In this document: positions 1 to 9,448 of the stretch, piece after piece | How positions within the stretch are numbered: the first letter of the stretch is position 1 | Layout: every line of letters begins with the position of its first letter | NCBI GenBank assembly: GCA_046047495.1 | Contig: JBJOHV010000063.1 | Coordinates: 1 to 25,903, forward strand | Direction of reading: 5' to 3' | DNA from: NORP240 sp046047495 | GTDB taxonomy: Bacteria > Pseudomonadota > Gammaproteobacteria > Pseudomonadales > Pseudohongiellaceae | DNA: 25,903 nucleotides | The notes under the pieces: generated by a model | Seen by the model: only the letters and a program-made list of their open reading frames with translations | Databases searched by the model: none | Told to the model about the DNA's origin: nothing | Made by a program: the position numbers and the translations under genes

Positions 1-359
1 AAATCCGCCGTGCTGATGCCGGATTGCTGCCAGATCAATTTGCTTCGCATCTTGTCCATGGCCAAGGCCGAACCCAGGACATTGCTGCCCGTATAGGGGA
101 TGCCCAACGCCTCAAGTAAGCCCTGTACGACCCCATCCTCACCGCCCCGACCGTGCAGCATGATGAAGACCCGGTCAGGCCGAATTTCCAGCAGGCGCTG
201 CACCAGGTCTTTGCCGGCGTCTACAGGTACCACATCGATCCCCAGGTTGCGCAATGCTGTCACCACGGCATTGCCGCTGAGCAGGGAGATTTCCCGCTCG
301 GCGGACGTGCCGCCCAGCAATACCGCAACCCGGCCTGCCTTGCCTATCAGCTCATTCAT
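1..359 (-). CDS. ddlB: D-alanine--D-alanine ligase, N-terminal part (runs off the left edge)
   Basis: ATP-dependent cytoplasmic ligase that joins two D-alanines; the dipeptide is the substrate of MurF. The visible 119 residues are the N-terminal domain of the family: RVAVLLGGTSAEREISLLSG at residues 10-29, FIMLHGRGGEDGVVQGLLE in the middle, then GIPYTGSNVLGSALAMDK, which leads into the ATP-grasp part. The frame is open to the window edge, so roughly the last two thirds are missing. The ATG at 359 is the first start after an in-frame stop; its ribosome binding site is weak. It follows murC by 31 bases as the last visible gene of the dcw operon. In E. coli ddlB also follows murC directly. Confidence 0.95.
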   Translation of the reverse strand, partial: MNELIGKAGRVAVLLGGTSAEREISLLSGNAVVTALRNLGIDVVPVDAGKDLVQRLLEIRPDRVFIMLHGRGGEDGVVQGLLEALGIPYTGSNVLGSALAMDKMRSKLIWQQSGISTAD

Positions 360-390
360 AAGTGCGCGTACCCATGATCAATGCCATACC

Positions 391-1815
391 TCATACAAAT
401 CCCTGATCGCACAATTCCCGGGCCAGCGCCCCCACGCTGCCCGCTCCCTGGGTAACAACGATGTCTCCATTCCTCAACAGATTGCGGAGCAGCTTGTTGA
501 GCTCGGAATTTTTCTGGACGAACACCGGATCCAGCTTGCCGCGTTGACGGATGCTGCGGCACAGGCTGCGGGAGTCGGCCCCGGGAATCCTGGTCTCACC
601 GGCCGGATAGACCTCCAACAGCAACAGCACATCCACCTCGGAAAGCACCTGTACAAAATCCTCATACAGGTCTTTCGTGCGGCTGTACCGGTGGGGCTGG
701 TAAACCATGACCAGCCGGCGCCCGGGCCAGCCGGCCCGCAACGCGGCTATGGTGGCAGACACTTCCCGCGGATGATGGCCATAATCATCCACCAGCATGA
801 CCTCACCATCCGCCACCGGAAATACACCCAATTCATCAAAGCGGCGTCCGACACCGGCAAACTTCCTGATGCCATCGCATATTGCCTTGTCGGACAAGCC
901 TTCGTCGGTGGCGACAACAATGGCAGCCGTGGCATTCAGCGCATAATGCCTTCCCGGCATGTTCAGCTTGAGCTTGAGATTGCGACGCCCATCCGGACGC
1001 GCCACCTCGAACTCCGTGACCTTGCCGTGCTGGCTGAACTGCACGATGCGGAAATCCGCCCGATCTGAAAATCCATAGGTCAGCACCGGACGCGCCACCT
1101 GGGACGCAATTTCCGCCACCACGGGATCATCGATGCAGAGCACTGCCAGCCCATAGAACGGCAGATTATGGAGAAACGCCACGAAGTAGTTCTTCAAGCG
1201 ATTGAAGTCTCCTTCGTAAGTGCTCATATGATCCTCATCGATATTGGTCACCACCGCCACCATCGGCTGCAGATGCAGGAACGACGCATCGCTTTCATCG
1301 GCCTCCGCCACCAGATAACGGCTTTCTCCAAGCCTTGCATTGCTGCCGGCACTGTTCAAAAGACCCCCGATAACGAACGTGGGGTCAAGTTTGCCCTCGG
1401 CCAGAATCGAAGCCAGGATGCTTGTAGTGGTGGTCTTGCCATGGGTGCCGGCAATGGCAATTCCGTGGCGATAGCGCATCAGCTCGGCCAGCATTTCGGC
1501 CCTGGGAATGATGGGCTTCCCCAAACGGCGGGCAGCTTTCAGCTCCGGATTGTTATCCTTGATGGCGCTGGAAAACACGACGACATCGGCCTGTTCCACA
1601 TTGCCTGCCCGATGGCCGATGAATATATTCATGCCCAGGGACTGCAGCCGTAAGGTGACCTGGGAGGCCTTGATGTCGGATCCGGTTATTTTGTAGCCCT
1701 GATTGGCCAATACCTCGGCAATGCCGCACATGCCCGCACCCCCGATACCTACGAAATGGATGGTGCGGATTCTGCGCATCTCCGGTATCCGGTACATTTT
1801 CCGTGTGTCAGTCAT
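391..1815 (-). CDS. murC: UDP-N-acetylmuramate--L-alanine ligase
   Basis: Adds L-alanine to UDP-MurNAc with ATP, the first amino acid step of the peptidoglycan stem, in the cytoplasm. The product is 474 residues, close to the usual length of about 470-490. Visible motifs are the nucleotide-binding GIGGAGM (23-29), the ATP loop AGTHGKTTTTS (122-132), NIDEDHMSTYEGDF in the central domain, and VDDYGHHPREV at the start of the C-terminal Mur ligase domain. The open frame extends 27 residues further upstream, but the ATG at 1815 is preceded by a good GGAGG and gives the family N-terminus. It overlaps the murG stop by 8 bases, so translation is probably coupled. Confidence 0.97.
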   Translation of the reverse strand: MTDTRKMYRIPEMRRIRTIHFVGIGGAGMCGIAEVLANQGYKITGSDIKASQVTLRLQSLGMNIFIGHRAGNVEQADVVVFSSAIKDNNPELKAARRLGKPIIPRAEMLAELMRYRHGIAIAGTHGKTTTTSILASILAEGKLDPTFVIGGLLNSAGSNARLGESRYLVAEADESDASFLHLQPMVAVVTNIDEDHMSTYEGDFNRLKNYFVAFLHNLPFYGLAVLCIDDPVVAEIASQVARPVLTYGFSDRADFRIVQFSQHGKVTEFEVARPDGRRNLKLKLNMPGRHYALNATAAIVVATDEGLSDKAICDGIRKFAGVGRRFDELGVFPVADGEVMLVDDYGHHPREVSATIAALRAGWPGRRLVMVYQPHRYSRTKDLYEDFVQVLSEVDVLLLLEVYPAGETRIPGADSRSLCRSIRQRGKLDPVFVQKNSELNKLLRNLLRNGDIVVTQGAGSVGALARELCDQGFV

Positions 1816-2902
1816 TGATGGCCTCCAGACACTCCCGAGCGATACGCAGATCGGCATCGCGCATGGCCAGGCGACCCGCTGCTTCCGCCATGCCATGCAG
1901 ACGCTGGCGATCCTCGGCGAGCTGCGAAAGCAGCTTCAGCAATTCCGCCACGGTCAGATCCTGTTGCTGCACGATCAATGCCGCTCCCCCATCCGCCAGC
2001 CAGCGGGCATTGCGCAATTGCTGCTGGTCCCGATGCCAGGGATAAGGAATCAGAATGGCAGGCAATCCTGCTGCGGCCAATTCGAACACCGTGCTGGCCC
2101 CCGACCTGGCGATCACAAGATCCGCCCAGGCATACATGACGGCAATGTTGTCGATAAAGCCCCGCACGTCACAGTGTTCGTTCACGGCAAGGCCGCAATG
2201 CCCATAGGCATCCAATGTGGCCTGCAGGTTGCGTTGGCCGGCCTGGTGCACGACTTCGGGTCGTGTCTCGGGGCGCCATTGCTGTAATACCTGGGGGATG
2301 ATGGTGTTGATGCTTGCTGCGCCCTGGCTGCCGCCCAGAATCAGCAAGCGCAATGCCTGCCGATCGGAGGCGGTGACCGGCCGGAGCAGGTCTGCAATGT
2401 CACGACGCACCGGATTACCCGTGTGCAATACCCTGGCGGAGGGTTGGAATGTACCGGGAAATGCCTCCATGACCCGGTAGGCAATTCGGGACAGGAGCTT
2501 GTTGGTGATGCCGGCTATGGCATTCTGCTCATGAATCAACAGGCGAACCCGGCTAAGCCAGGCTGCCACACCGCCGGGACCTGTGACAAACCCACCCATG
2601 CCCAGTACACAGCCAGGCCGCACCCGCCGCATCACCTGCAGTGCCTGCAGCAGCGCCCTCAGCAGCATGAATGGCGCCAGCAGTAACTTGAACAGGCTCT
2701 TGCCCCGCAGGCCGCTGGCCGCTATGACATGCAGGGGAATATCCGTCTTGCCGATCAGCTCCGTTTCCATGCCGTGCCTTGATCCCAGCCATTCAACCCG
2801 CAGACCCAAGTCCCGCAAACGCTCGGCAATGGCCAGGGCGGGGAAAATATGTCCCCCCGTACCACCGGCCATAATGAGTACCGTGGGCTGGCGCTGACTC
2901 AT
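1808..2902 (-). CDS. murG: UDP-GlcNAc:lipid I N-acetylglucosaminyltransferase
   Basis: Transfers GlcNAc onto lipid I to give lipid II at the inner face of the cytoplasmic membrane. It is a GT28-family enzyme of 364 residues (usual about 355-365). The N-terminal glycine loop AGGTGGHIFPAL lies at 12-23, the lipid-acceptor side motif HEQNAIAGITNK at 124-135, and the UDP-sugar domain loop GGSQGAASIN at 190-199. The chosen ATG at 2902 overlaps the ftsW stop in an ATGA arrangement. An open stretch of 28 codons upstream lies inside ftsW and lacks family similarity, so it was left out. Confidence 0.97.
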   Translation of the reverse strand: MSQRQPTVLIMAGGTGGHIFPALAIAERLRDLGLRVEWLGSRHGMETELIGKTDIPLHVIAASGLRGKSLFKLLLAPFMLLRALLQALQVMRRVRPGCVLGMGGFVTGPGGVAAWLSRVRLLIHEQNAIAGITNKLLSRIAYRVMEAFPGTFQPSARVLHTGNPVRRDIADLLRPVTASDRQALRLLILGGSQGAASINTIIPQVLQQWRPETRPEVVHQAGQRNLQATLDAYGHCGLAVNEHCDVRGFIDNIAVMYAWADLVIARSGASTVFELAAAGLPAILIPYPWHRDQQQLRNARWLADGGAALIVQQQDLTVAELLKLLSQLAEDRQRLHGMAEAAGRLAMRDADLRIARECLEAIND

Positions 2903-4080
2903 GGTTTTGCGCCTCTGGCCAATGCCTGCCGGCCCGGTTGATCCACCTCGAACTGGATGCGCAACAGCAGCGCCACCATGAAACAACTGACAATGAGACT
3001 GGCGCCGCCATAGCTCAAAAACGGCAAGGTCAGCCCTTTGGTGGGGAGCAGTCCTGTGTTGACACCGACGTTGATCAGGGTCTGGGTGGCGAACAACAAG
3101 GCAATGCCATAGGCAAAATAGGCATGAAACAATTGACCCTGCCTTTCCGCCCGCTTGCCGATGGTGAGACCGCAGGCAACCAGCCAGCAGTACAGCGCAA
3201 GAATCATGAACACCCCCACCAGCCCCAATTCCTCGGCAATGATGGCCAGCACGAAGTCAGTGTGAGCCTCGGGAAGGAAATACAGTTTCTGGATGCTGTT
3301 GCCCAGACCCACGCCGAACCATTCGCCCCTGCCGAACGCAATCAGCGCCTGGGTCAGCTGGTAACCGCTGCCATAGACGTACTCTGCAGCCCATGGATTC
3401 ATGAAGGAGGAAAATCGAGCCAGCACGTAGGGATACTTGATGGCGGCGGTCACCACCAGCGCCACGCAGATCAGCATCACCAGTAAAAACTGGTGCAGTT
3501 TGGCACCGGCCAGAAACATCATGCTGAATGCGGTCACCAGTAGGATCACCATGGCACCGTGATCGGGCTCAAAGTGCAGCAAGACCACTGCAGCGCCTAT
3601 CACAACCAGCGGTTTGACGAATCCTGACCAGCGCTCACGGACTTCCAGCTGATGGCGTTCCAGAAAGGCAGCCAGATAGATCACGATGAAAATCTTACCC
3701 AGCTCCGAAGGCTGCAGATTGAAGAATCCAAGATCGATCCACCGCGCACTGCCGTTGACAACCTTGCCGACGCCAGGCACCAGCACCAGCAGCAACAGCG
3801 CGAAAGTGGTCATCAACAGATACCAGCTGTAGCGATACCAGAGACGCACCGGCACACAGACTGTGGCTGCCATGACCATGATGCCTGCCACCGCAAACAC
3901 CGCTTGACGCTTGAGGTGATAAAGCGGGTCGGCGGTGATTTCCACCGCGGCAGAAGTCATCATCATTAACCCGATCACCAACAGCAACAATGTAATCAGG
4001 AGCAGATGATTGACCGCTGGGGCATCGACCTGCTGAAGCCGTGACCGGCCAGGCATGATCCGCGAGGCGCCACCGCTCAT
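2899..4080 (-). CDS. ftsW: SEDS-family septal peptidoglycan polymerase
   Basis: Integral membrane glycosyltransferase that polymerises lipid II at the division site together with FtsI. It has 393 residues and about ten hydrophobic segments, beginning around residue 24. The conserved SEDS region is visible: WIDLGFFNLQPSELGKIFIV, FEPDHGAMVILLV, then the large periplasmic loop with GSGYQLTQALIAFGRGEWFG and LPEAHTDFVLAIIAEELG, and the C-terminal GLTLPFLSYGGASL. The ATG at 4080 overlaps the murD stop as ATGA and is preceded by a purine-rich AGGGGG. Its neighbours murD and murG fit the standard dcw order. Confidence 0.97.
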   Translation of the reverse strand: MSGGASRIMPGRSRLQQVDAPAVNHLLLITLLLLVIGLMMMTSAAVEITADPLYHLKRQAVFAVAGIMVMAATVCVPVRLWYRYSWYLLMTTFALLLLVLVPGVGKVVNGSARWIDLGFFNLQPSELGKIFIVIYLAAFLERHQLEVRERWSGFVKPLVVIGAAVVLLHFEPDHGAMVILLVTAFSMMFLAGAKLHQFLLVMLICVALVVTAAIKYPYVLARFSSFMNPWAAEYVYGSGYQLTQALIAFGRGEWFGVGLGNSIQKLYFLPEAHTDFVLAIIAEELGLVGVFMILALYCWLVACGLTIGKRAERQGQLFHAYFAYGIALLFATQTLINVGVNTGLLPTKGLTLPFLSYGGASLIVSCFMVALLLRIQFEVDQPGRQALARGAKP

Positions 4081-5435
4081 TGCAGCCCCCTGACGATATC
4101 CGCAAACACCTGGCCCCGGTGCTGAAAATCCCTAAACATGTCGAAACTGGCACAGGCGGGCGACAGCAGTACCGCATCGCCGGGCCGGGCAAGTGCGCGC
4201 GCCCTGACGACCGCATCCTCCATGTCAACAGCGTTTTCCACCGGTGTGGAATCGCCGATGGCATCGGCAATGATGCCCGCATCCCGGCCGATGAGAATGG
4301 CAGCCCGCGCCTGCCGCGCCAGTGCCGGAGCCAATGGCGTAAAATCCGCACCCTTGCCGATGCCACCGGCAATCAGGATCACACGGCCCGCGATCCTTTC
4401 ACCCAGTCCGGTGATGGCTGCAACTGCAGCGCCGACATTGGTGCCTTTGGAGTCATTGTAGTAATCCACCCCGGAAATCCTGGCTATCCATTGACATCGG
4501 TTAGGCAAACCTGCGAACTCCCGCACCGCCTTGCCGATGACAGGCAGGGGCACGCCGAGAGCATGAGCAATGGCAGCGGCAGCCAGGGCGTTTGCGGTGT
4601 TATGCAGTCCCGGAATTTTCAGCTCGTCAACCGCAGTGAATGACTGTTCGCCACAGGCCAGCATGGAACGTCCGTTTTGATTGCGCAGACCGAATTCACC
4701 TTCCGCTGGCTCGGACAGGCCGAAGCTGAGCGCCGTGCCGGATGGGGTGTGTGGCGGTCGTGTATTGGGATCATCCCGATTGAAGACGATATGACGGGCA
4801 CCATTGAAGATCCGTTGCTTGGCGGCCAGGTAGTCCGCCAACCCATCATAGCGATCCATATGGTCCTCGCTGAGGTTCAGTATGGCTGCAACCTCCGCAC
4901 CCAGGTGTGCAGTGGTCTCCAGTTGAAAACTTGACAACTCCAGCACATAGACGTCCTGGGACTCCTGCAGCAGGTCCAGGGCCGGACGCGCGAACTGGCC
5001 GTCCAGGTTGCCTCCCAGCCCCACATGCTTGCCTGCTTGCTGCAAAATCTCCGCCACCAGACTCACCACCGTACTCTTGCCATTGGAACCAGTCACCGCC
5101 ACCACCGGGCCAGTCACCAGCCTGCTGAACATATCCACATCGCCGGTTACCGGCACACCGGCAGCTACCGCTGCCTGAATCTCGGGCGTCTTCAGACTGA
5201 CTCCCGGGCTGACCACCAACTCTTCTGCGGCCAGAAAACTTGCCTCCACATAGCCCCCCAGCTCGACTGCTGCGGCAGGGAACTCCTGTCGCAAGGCTGC
5301 CAACCCGGGCGGCTCACTGCGACTGTCCGTCACCCGGAACGACTGGCCCTGGTGGGCCAGATGGCGGGCACAGGACAATCCTGTGGCACCCAGTCCGACG
5401 ATCAGTTTGTAGGGCCTGACGGCAACTCCGTTCAC
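4077..5435 (-). CDS. murD: UDP-N-acetylmuramoyl-L-alanine--D-glutamate ligase
   Basis: Adds D-glutamate to UDP-MurNAc-L-Ala in the cytoplasm. The product has 452 residues. The N-terminal Rossmann motif IVGLGATGLSCARHL is at 12-26, the ATP loop TGSNGKST at 115-122, LNLSEDHMDRYDGL in the central domain, and YYNDSKGTN near the start of the C-terminal domain. The start is a GTG at 5435. An in-frame stop lies just upstream, so no longer start is possible. A Shine-Dalgarno match is weak: a GAGGT lies at the end of mraY, rather far upstream. The gap to mraY is 17 bases. Confidence 0.96.
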   Translation of the reverse strand: MNGVAVRPYKLIVGLGATGLSCARHLAHQGQSFRVTDSRSEPPGLAALRQEFPAAAVELGGYVEASFLAAEELVVSPGVSLKTPEIQAAVAAGVPVTGDVDMFSRLVTGPVVAVTGSNGKSTVVSLVAEILQQAGKHVGLGGNLDGQFARPALDLLQESQDVYVLELSSFQLETTAHLGAEVAAILNLSEDHMDRYDGLADYLAAKQRIFNGARHIVFNRDDPNTRPPHTPSGTALSFGLSEPAEGEFGLRNQNGRSMLACGEQSFTAVDELKIPGLHNTANALAAAAIAHALGVPLPVIGKAVREFAGLPNRCQWIARISGVDYYNDSKGTNVGAAVAAITGLGERIAGRVILIAGGIGKGADFTPLAPALARQARAAILIGRDAGIIADAIGDSTPVENAVDMEDAVVRARALARPGDAVLLSPACASFDMFRDFQHRGQVFADIVRGLQ

Positions 5436-5452
5436 TGGTTCAGGTCACGACC

Positions 5453-6535
5453 TCAACGCAGTTTCAGGGTGGCGAGTCCAAACAGGACCAGCATCACCGT
5501 TATGATCCAGAACCGCACGATCACCCGGGGTTCCGGCCAGCCCTTCAGTTCAAAGTGGTGATGCAATGGCGCCATGCGGAAAATCCGTTTGCCGGTCAGT
5601 TTGAAAGAGGCAACCTGGAGGATGACCGATGCGGTCTCCATGACGAACACTCCGCCCATGATGAAAAGCACGATTTCGTGTCTGGCAATGATTGCCATAA
5701 CCCCAAGGGCCGCTCCCAACGCCAATGCCCCCACATCCCCCATGAACACCTGGGCCGGATACGTGTTGAACCACAGGAATCCCAGCCCCGCACCGAGCAA
5801 CGCTCCGGAAAAAATGACGATCTCTCCAGCACCTGCGATGTAGGGAATGTGCAAATATTGGGAGAATTCCACATGACCGCTGAGATAGGCGATGATGCCC
5901 AGGGCCCCACCGACCATAACCGTCGGCAGGATGGCCAGGCCGTCGAGGCCATCTGTGAGATTCACGGCGTTGCTGAATCCCACGATCACGAAATAGCTGA
6001 TGACCACATAGAAAACCCCGATGTTTATCGCCACATCCTTGAAGAAGGGGATGATGTAGTGGGTCTCCACAGGGCCGGCCGCCGTAAAATACAGCAACAG
6101 GGAGGCGGCCAGTCCTATCACCGACTGCCAAAAATATTTCCAGCGGGCAGACAGCCCTTTGGGATTCTTGGCAAACACCTTGCGATAGTCATCCACCCAC
6201 CCCACAGCGCCGAACAGCAGGGTCACACCCAGGACGATCCAAACATAGTGATTGCTGAGATCCGACCACAGCAGGGTGCTGAAGGCGATGGTGACCAGAA
6301 TAAGCGCTCCGCCCATGGTGGGCGTGCCAGCCTTGCTGAAATGAGATTGTGGTCCATCATCCCGGACCACCTGGCCGATCTGATGATAGTTGAGTTTGCG
6401 GATCATTGCCGGTCCGATGATCAGCGACATGATCAGCGCAGTCAGTACACTGAATATGGACCGTACGGTAATGTACTGGACGACGGCGAAATTGCTGTCG
6501 AGCTGTCTCAAGTATTCCGCTAACCAGACTAGCAT
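5453..6535 (-). CDS. mraY: Phospho-N-acetylmuramoyl-pentapeptide transferase
   Basis: Integral inner-membrane enzyme that moves phospho-MurNAc-pentapeptide from UDP onto undecaprenyl phosphate, giving lipid I. The 360 residues equal the E. coli length. Catalytic signatures are present: VDDYRK with Asp115 and Asp116, NLTDGLDGLA (192-201), MGDVGALALG with Asp267, and the triple histidine PLHHHFE at 325-327. SHFSKAGTPTMGG (64-76) is the conserved early loop. About ten hydrophobic helices are visible. The ATG at 6535 overlaps the murF stop by 7 bases. Confidence 0.98.
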   Translation of the reverse strand: MLVWLAEYLRQLDSNFAVVQYITVRSIFSVLTALIMSLIIGPAMIRKLNYHQIGQVVRDDGPQSHFSKAGTPTMGGALILVTIAFSTLLWSDLSNHYVWIVLGVTLLFGAVGWVDDYRKVFAKNPKGLSARWKYFWQSVIGLAASLLLYFTAAGPVETHYIIPFFKDVAINIGVFYVVISYFVIVGFSNAVNLTDGLDGLAILPTVMVGGALGIIAYLSGHVEFSQYLHIPYIAGAGEIVIFSGALLGAGLGFLWFNTYPAQVFMGDVGALALGAALGVMAIIARHEIVLFIMGGVFVMETASVILQVASFKLTGKRIFRMAPLHHHFELKGWPEPRVIVRFWIITVMLVLFGLATLKLR

Positions 6536-7893
6536 GTGGAGGCCTCTTTGTTTGTCAGTTGTTCTGCGACCTTGTCCATAGCTGCACTTCGGGATCCTTT
6601 GATGAGCAGGGTGACTGAAGGTTCCAGGATTCCCCGACAGGCCATCACCATGGCCTGCTGGTCAGAAAAAAGGCGTCCTCCGGATCCGAAGGCATCCACC
6701 GCCAAGCGGCTGAGGTTGCCGGTGGCCCACAAGCCATCTATGCCCCGGGTCCGCGCATAGGTGCCCACCTCGGCATGAGCGGCAGCAGACTCACTCCCCA
6801 TTTCAGCCATGTCTCCCATGATCAGGTAACGCCTGCCCCTGTACTCCGCCAGCAGATCGATGGCGGCGCGAAACGAGTTGGGGCTAGCGTTGTAACTGTC
6901 ATCGATCACCGTGGCGCCATCCTGCCCTGGCAGGAGACACATTCTTCCCCTGACGGACCTGACACTGGCCAGACCACGGATCACCGTATCCAGATCCATA
7001 CCCAGCTCCATGGCCGCCGCGGCTGCGGCGGCAGCATTCATTGCATTGTGCCTGCCCAGCACCTGCAGGCTGGCCCGCGCCACACCCCGGGGTGTGTGCA
7101 GATCGAACTGCACTCTTCCCCCGCTGCCGATTGCCACCTCCGACGCACGATAGGTGGCTCCTTCCGCCCCGCCGAATGACACCAGCTTTCTCCCTGCTGC
7201 CCGCTTTGCCCAGACATTGAAATGGGGATCATCCGCATTGAGCACGGCAACCCCGCCCTCAGCCAGGCCGTCGATAATCTCGCCCTTGGCCCTTACCACA
7301 CCGTCCAGACTGCCGAATCCCTCCAGGTGTGTCGGCGTGGCATTGGTCAATATCACCACCGCCGGCTCCACCAGGGCTACGCTGTAGGCAATTTCCCCGG
7401 CAGCATTCGCACCAAGCTCAAAAACCCCGTAGCGATGCCGGGCTTCCAATCCGATCAAACTGAGCGGGACACCGATGGCATTGTTGAGATTGCCCCGGGT
7501 GACCCATGTATCGCCTGCCTTGCTCAGGATTGCACCCAGCATCTCCTTGACCGTCGTCTTGCCCTGACTGCCCGTAACGGCTGCCACTTTCGCCTGACTA
7601 CGCTGCCGGTTCAGATTGCCGAGCCGTCCGAGCGCCTGCAGGGAATCGGCAACCCGTAGCTGGGGAATACCGTCCCCGGCGAAGTCCTCCACCACTGCCC
7701 CGCAGGCTCCCTTGCGGGCGGCCTCGGCAATGAACTGGTGACCATCAAACCGCTCACCCCGTATGGCCACGAACAACTGCCCGCTGGCCAGGGTGCGCGA
7801 ATCTATCGAGACCGCATCGAAGTTGGCATCACCACCCTTCAATTGCCCCTGCAATCGGGCTGCCAGCTCGGACAAACTGAAATTTCCGATCAA
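6529..7893 (-). CDS. murF: UDP-MurNAc-tripeptide--D-alanyl-D-alanine ligase
   Basis: Adds D-Ala-D-Ala to the UDP-MurNAc-tripeptide, completing the cytoplasmic precursor. A TTG start at 7893 gives 454 residues with the expected N-terminus (IGNFSLSELAARLQGQL), close to the 452 of E. coli MurF. The open frame continues upstream for 37 codons, but that stretch overlaps murE and does not look like MurF. GGGTGG sits just before the TTG. The ATP loop TGSQGKTTVKE is at 107-117, followed by LTNATPTHLEGFGSLDGV and VIDDSYNASPNS, the family landmarks. The start codon is inferred; the identity is certain. Confidence 0.95.
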   Translation of the reverse strand: MIGNFSLSELAARLQGQLKGGDANFDAVSIDSRTLASGQLFVAIRGERFDGHQFIAEAARKGACGAVVEDFAGDGIPQLRVADSLQALGRLGNLNRQRSQAKVAAVTGSQGKTTVKEMLGAILSKAGDTWVTRGNLNNAIGVPLSLIGLEARHRYGVFELGANAAGEIAYSVALVEPAVVILTNATPTHLEGFGSLDGVVRAKGEIIDGLAEGGVAVLNADDPHFNVWAKRAAGRKLVSFGGAEGATYRASEVAIGSGGRVQFDLHTPRGVARASLQVLGRHNAMNAAAAAAAAMELGMDLDTVIRGLASVRSVRGRMCLLPGQDGATVIDDSYNASPNSFRAAIDLLAEYRGRRYLIMGDMAEMGSESAAAHAEVGTYARTRGIDGLWATGNLSRLAVDAFGSGGRLFSDQQAMVMACRGILEPSVTLLIKGSRSAAMDKVAEQLTNKEASTC

Positions 7894-7912
7894 TTTCCAC
7901 CCTGCCCGTAAT

Positions 7913-9445
7913 TCACTTTCGTCCGCGTTTTTGCAGCGCCAATCGCACCTGGCTGGCGTCGCTGAAGAGCATGCGCTGCCCGCCGACATCCTGATAATTT
8001 TCATGCCCTTTGCCGGCTACCAATACGATATCCCCCGGCGCAGCCTGCAGAATGGCTTGTTCGATGGCGGCGGCCCGATCACGAATCACTGCCACTCGGG
8101 ACCTGTCACTGATGCCGCTGAGAATATGCTGGACGATTTCCTCGCCATTCTCATTGCGCGGGTTGTCGTCCGCGATGACCAGCCGGTCGGCAAGTTGCTC
8201 CGCTATCTCTCCCATCATGGGGCGTTTACCTTTGTCACGATTGCCCCCACACCCGAAAACGCACCATATCTTGCCGTGAAAATGATCACGGACCGCCAGC
8301 AGCGCACTGCGCAGTCCGTCGGGTGTATGTGCGTAATCTACGATGGCGGTGATGTCACCCTTGCTGCCGATGATTTCCATGCGGCCGTTTACGGGGCGCA
8401 GGTCAGATACCACCCGAAGTATCTGTGGCAGTTCAGCCTTGCCATGTCGCTCCAGGTAACTGAGCAGGGTTGCCGTTACTGCCAGGACGTTGCTGAAGTT
8501 GAACTGACCGATCAACGGCCCGGCAATCGTGCCATCACCCAGGGGTGTGCTGATTTCCGCCCGGTAACCCTGACGGTCGAATTGCAGGGTCTTCGCATAC
8601 ACCGTTGCCACGGAATTGCGGATGCTGTAGGTCCACACATCCACGTTACGCGCAACACTGTTGAGCATGGTGAGTGCATAGGAGTCATCAAGATTGACGA
8701 CGGCGGCCCGAAGCCCATCCATGGTAAAAAGCTTACGCTTGTTCTCCGCGTAGTTTTCCATGGACTCGTGGTAATCCAGGTGATCCCGGGTCAGATTGGT
8801 GAACAGCGCCGTGTCGAACCGGACTGCCTTCACGCGATGTTGATGCAGGCCCACGGATGAAACTTCCATGGCCACCGGATTGATGTTTTCTCTTGCCATA
8901 CGCGCCAGTGCCGCCTGGGTGAATACGGCATCAGGAGTCGTATGGGAAGTCTCCTCGAGATGGTCATACATTCCGTAGCCAAGGGTCCCGATCACGCCAC
9001 AGCGATACCCCATGGCCGTTAATGCCTGGCCGATGAATTGGCTGCAGCTTGTTTTGCCATTAGTGCCGGTTATCCCAATAACCTGCAGGCGCTCGCTGGG
9101 TTCACCATAGAAGCGCCCCGCTATTTCGCTGATTCTGGCTGCCAGGCCGTCGATCGCCAGCACCGGAACGCCATCCACCATCTGCAGCCCCTGCCAGGAT
9201 CCGCCCGATTCCGCCACCACCGCGGCGGCACCCGCCTTGATGGCTGCACCGATGTACTCCCGGGCATCGTGGTTGCGTCCGAAGCAGGCAATGAACAGAT
9301 CGCCACGTTGCACCTGGCGGCTGTCCATCCTGACTCCGGTGATGACCACGTTCGCTTTGCGGGGCAAACGGAAGCCCGGATCAGTCATGCCCGCGATCAG
9401 GTGGTTTAAAGCCATACTGTTCAAGAGTTCTTCTGCCGTATCCAT
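7913..9445 (-). CDS. murE: UDP-MurNAc-L-alanyl-D-glutamate--2,6-diaminopimelate ligase
   Basis: Adds the third residue of the peptidoglycan stem in the cytoplasm. The 510-residue product has VRMDSRQVQRGDLFIA (38-53), the ATP loop GITGTNGKTS (124-133), the substrate-binding TSHTTPDAV, and GCGGNRDKGKRPMM (398-411). The motif DNPR at 427-430 is the one that selects meso-diaminopimelate rather than lysine, so the cell wall is of the Gram-negative type. The ATG at 9445 lies 3 bases after the ftsI stop. A second ATG at 9415 (MALNHL) is a possible alternative start. Neither has a strong ribosome binding site. Confidence 0.97.
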   Translation of the reverse strand: MDTAEELLNSMALNHLIAGMTDPGFRLPRKANVVITGVRMDSRQVQRGDLFIACFGRNHDAREYIGAAIKAGAAAVVAESGGSWQGLQMVDGVPVLAIDGLAARISEIAGRFYGEPSERLQVIGITGTNGKTSCSQFIGQALTAMGYRCGVIGTLGYGMYDHLEETSHTTPDAVFTQAALARMARENINPVAMEVSSVGLHQHRVKAVRFDTALFTNLTRDHLDYHESMENYAENKRKLFTMDGLRAAVVNLDDSYALTMLNSVARNVDVWTYSIRNSVATVYAKTLQFDRQGYRAEISTPLGDGTIAGPLIGQFNFSNVLAVTATLLSYLERHGKAELPQILRVVSDLRPVNGRMEIIGSKGDITAIVDYAHTPDGLRSALLAVRDHFHGKIWCVFGCGGNRDKGKRPMMGEIAEQLADRLVIADDNPRNENGEEIVQHILSGISDRSRVAVIRDRAAAIEQAILQAAPGDIVLVAGKGHENYQDVGGQRMLFSDASQVRLALQKRGRK

Positions 9446-9448
9446 GGG

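Noticed and set aside
5555..6523. Open frame of 322 codons on the plus strand opposite mraY
   Set aside because: Reverse-strand artefact of a high-GC membrane protein gene; His/Asp/Gln-rich with no domain.
7763..8860. Open frame of 365 codons on the plus strand across murF and murE
   Set aside because: Antisense to two well supported genes and crosses their junction.
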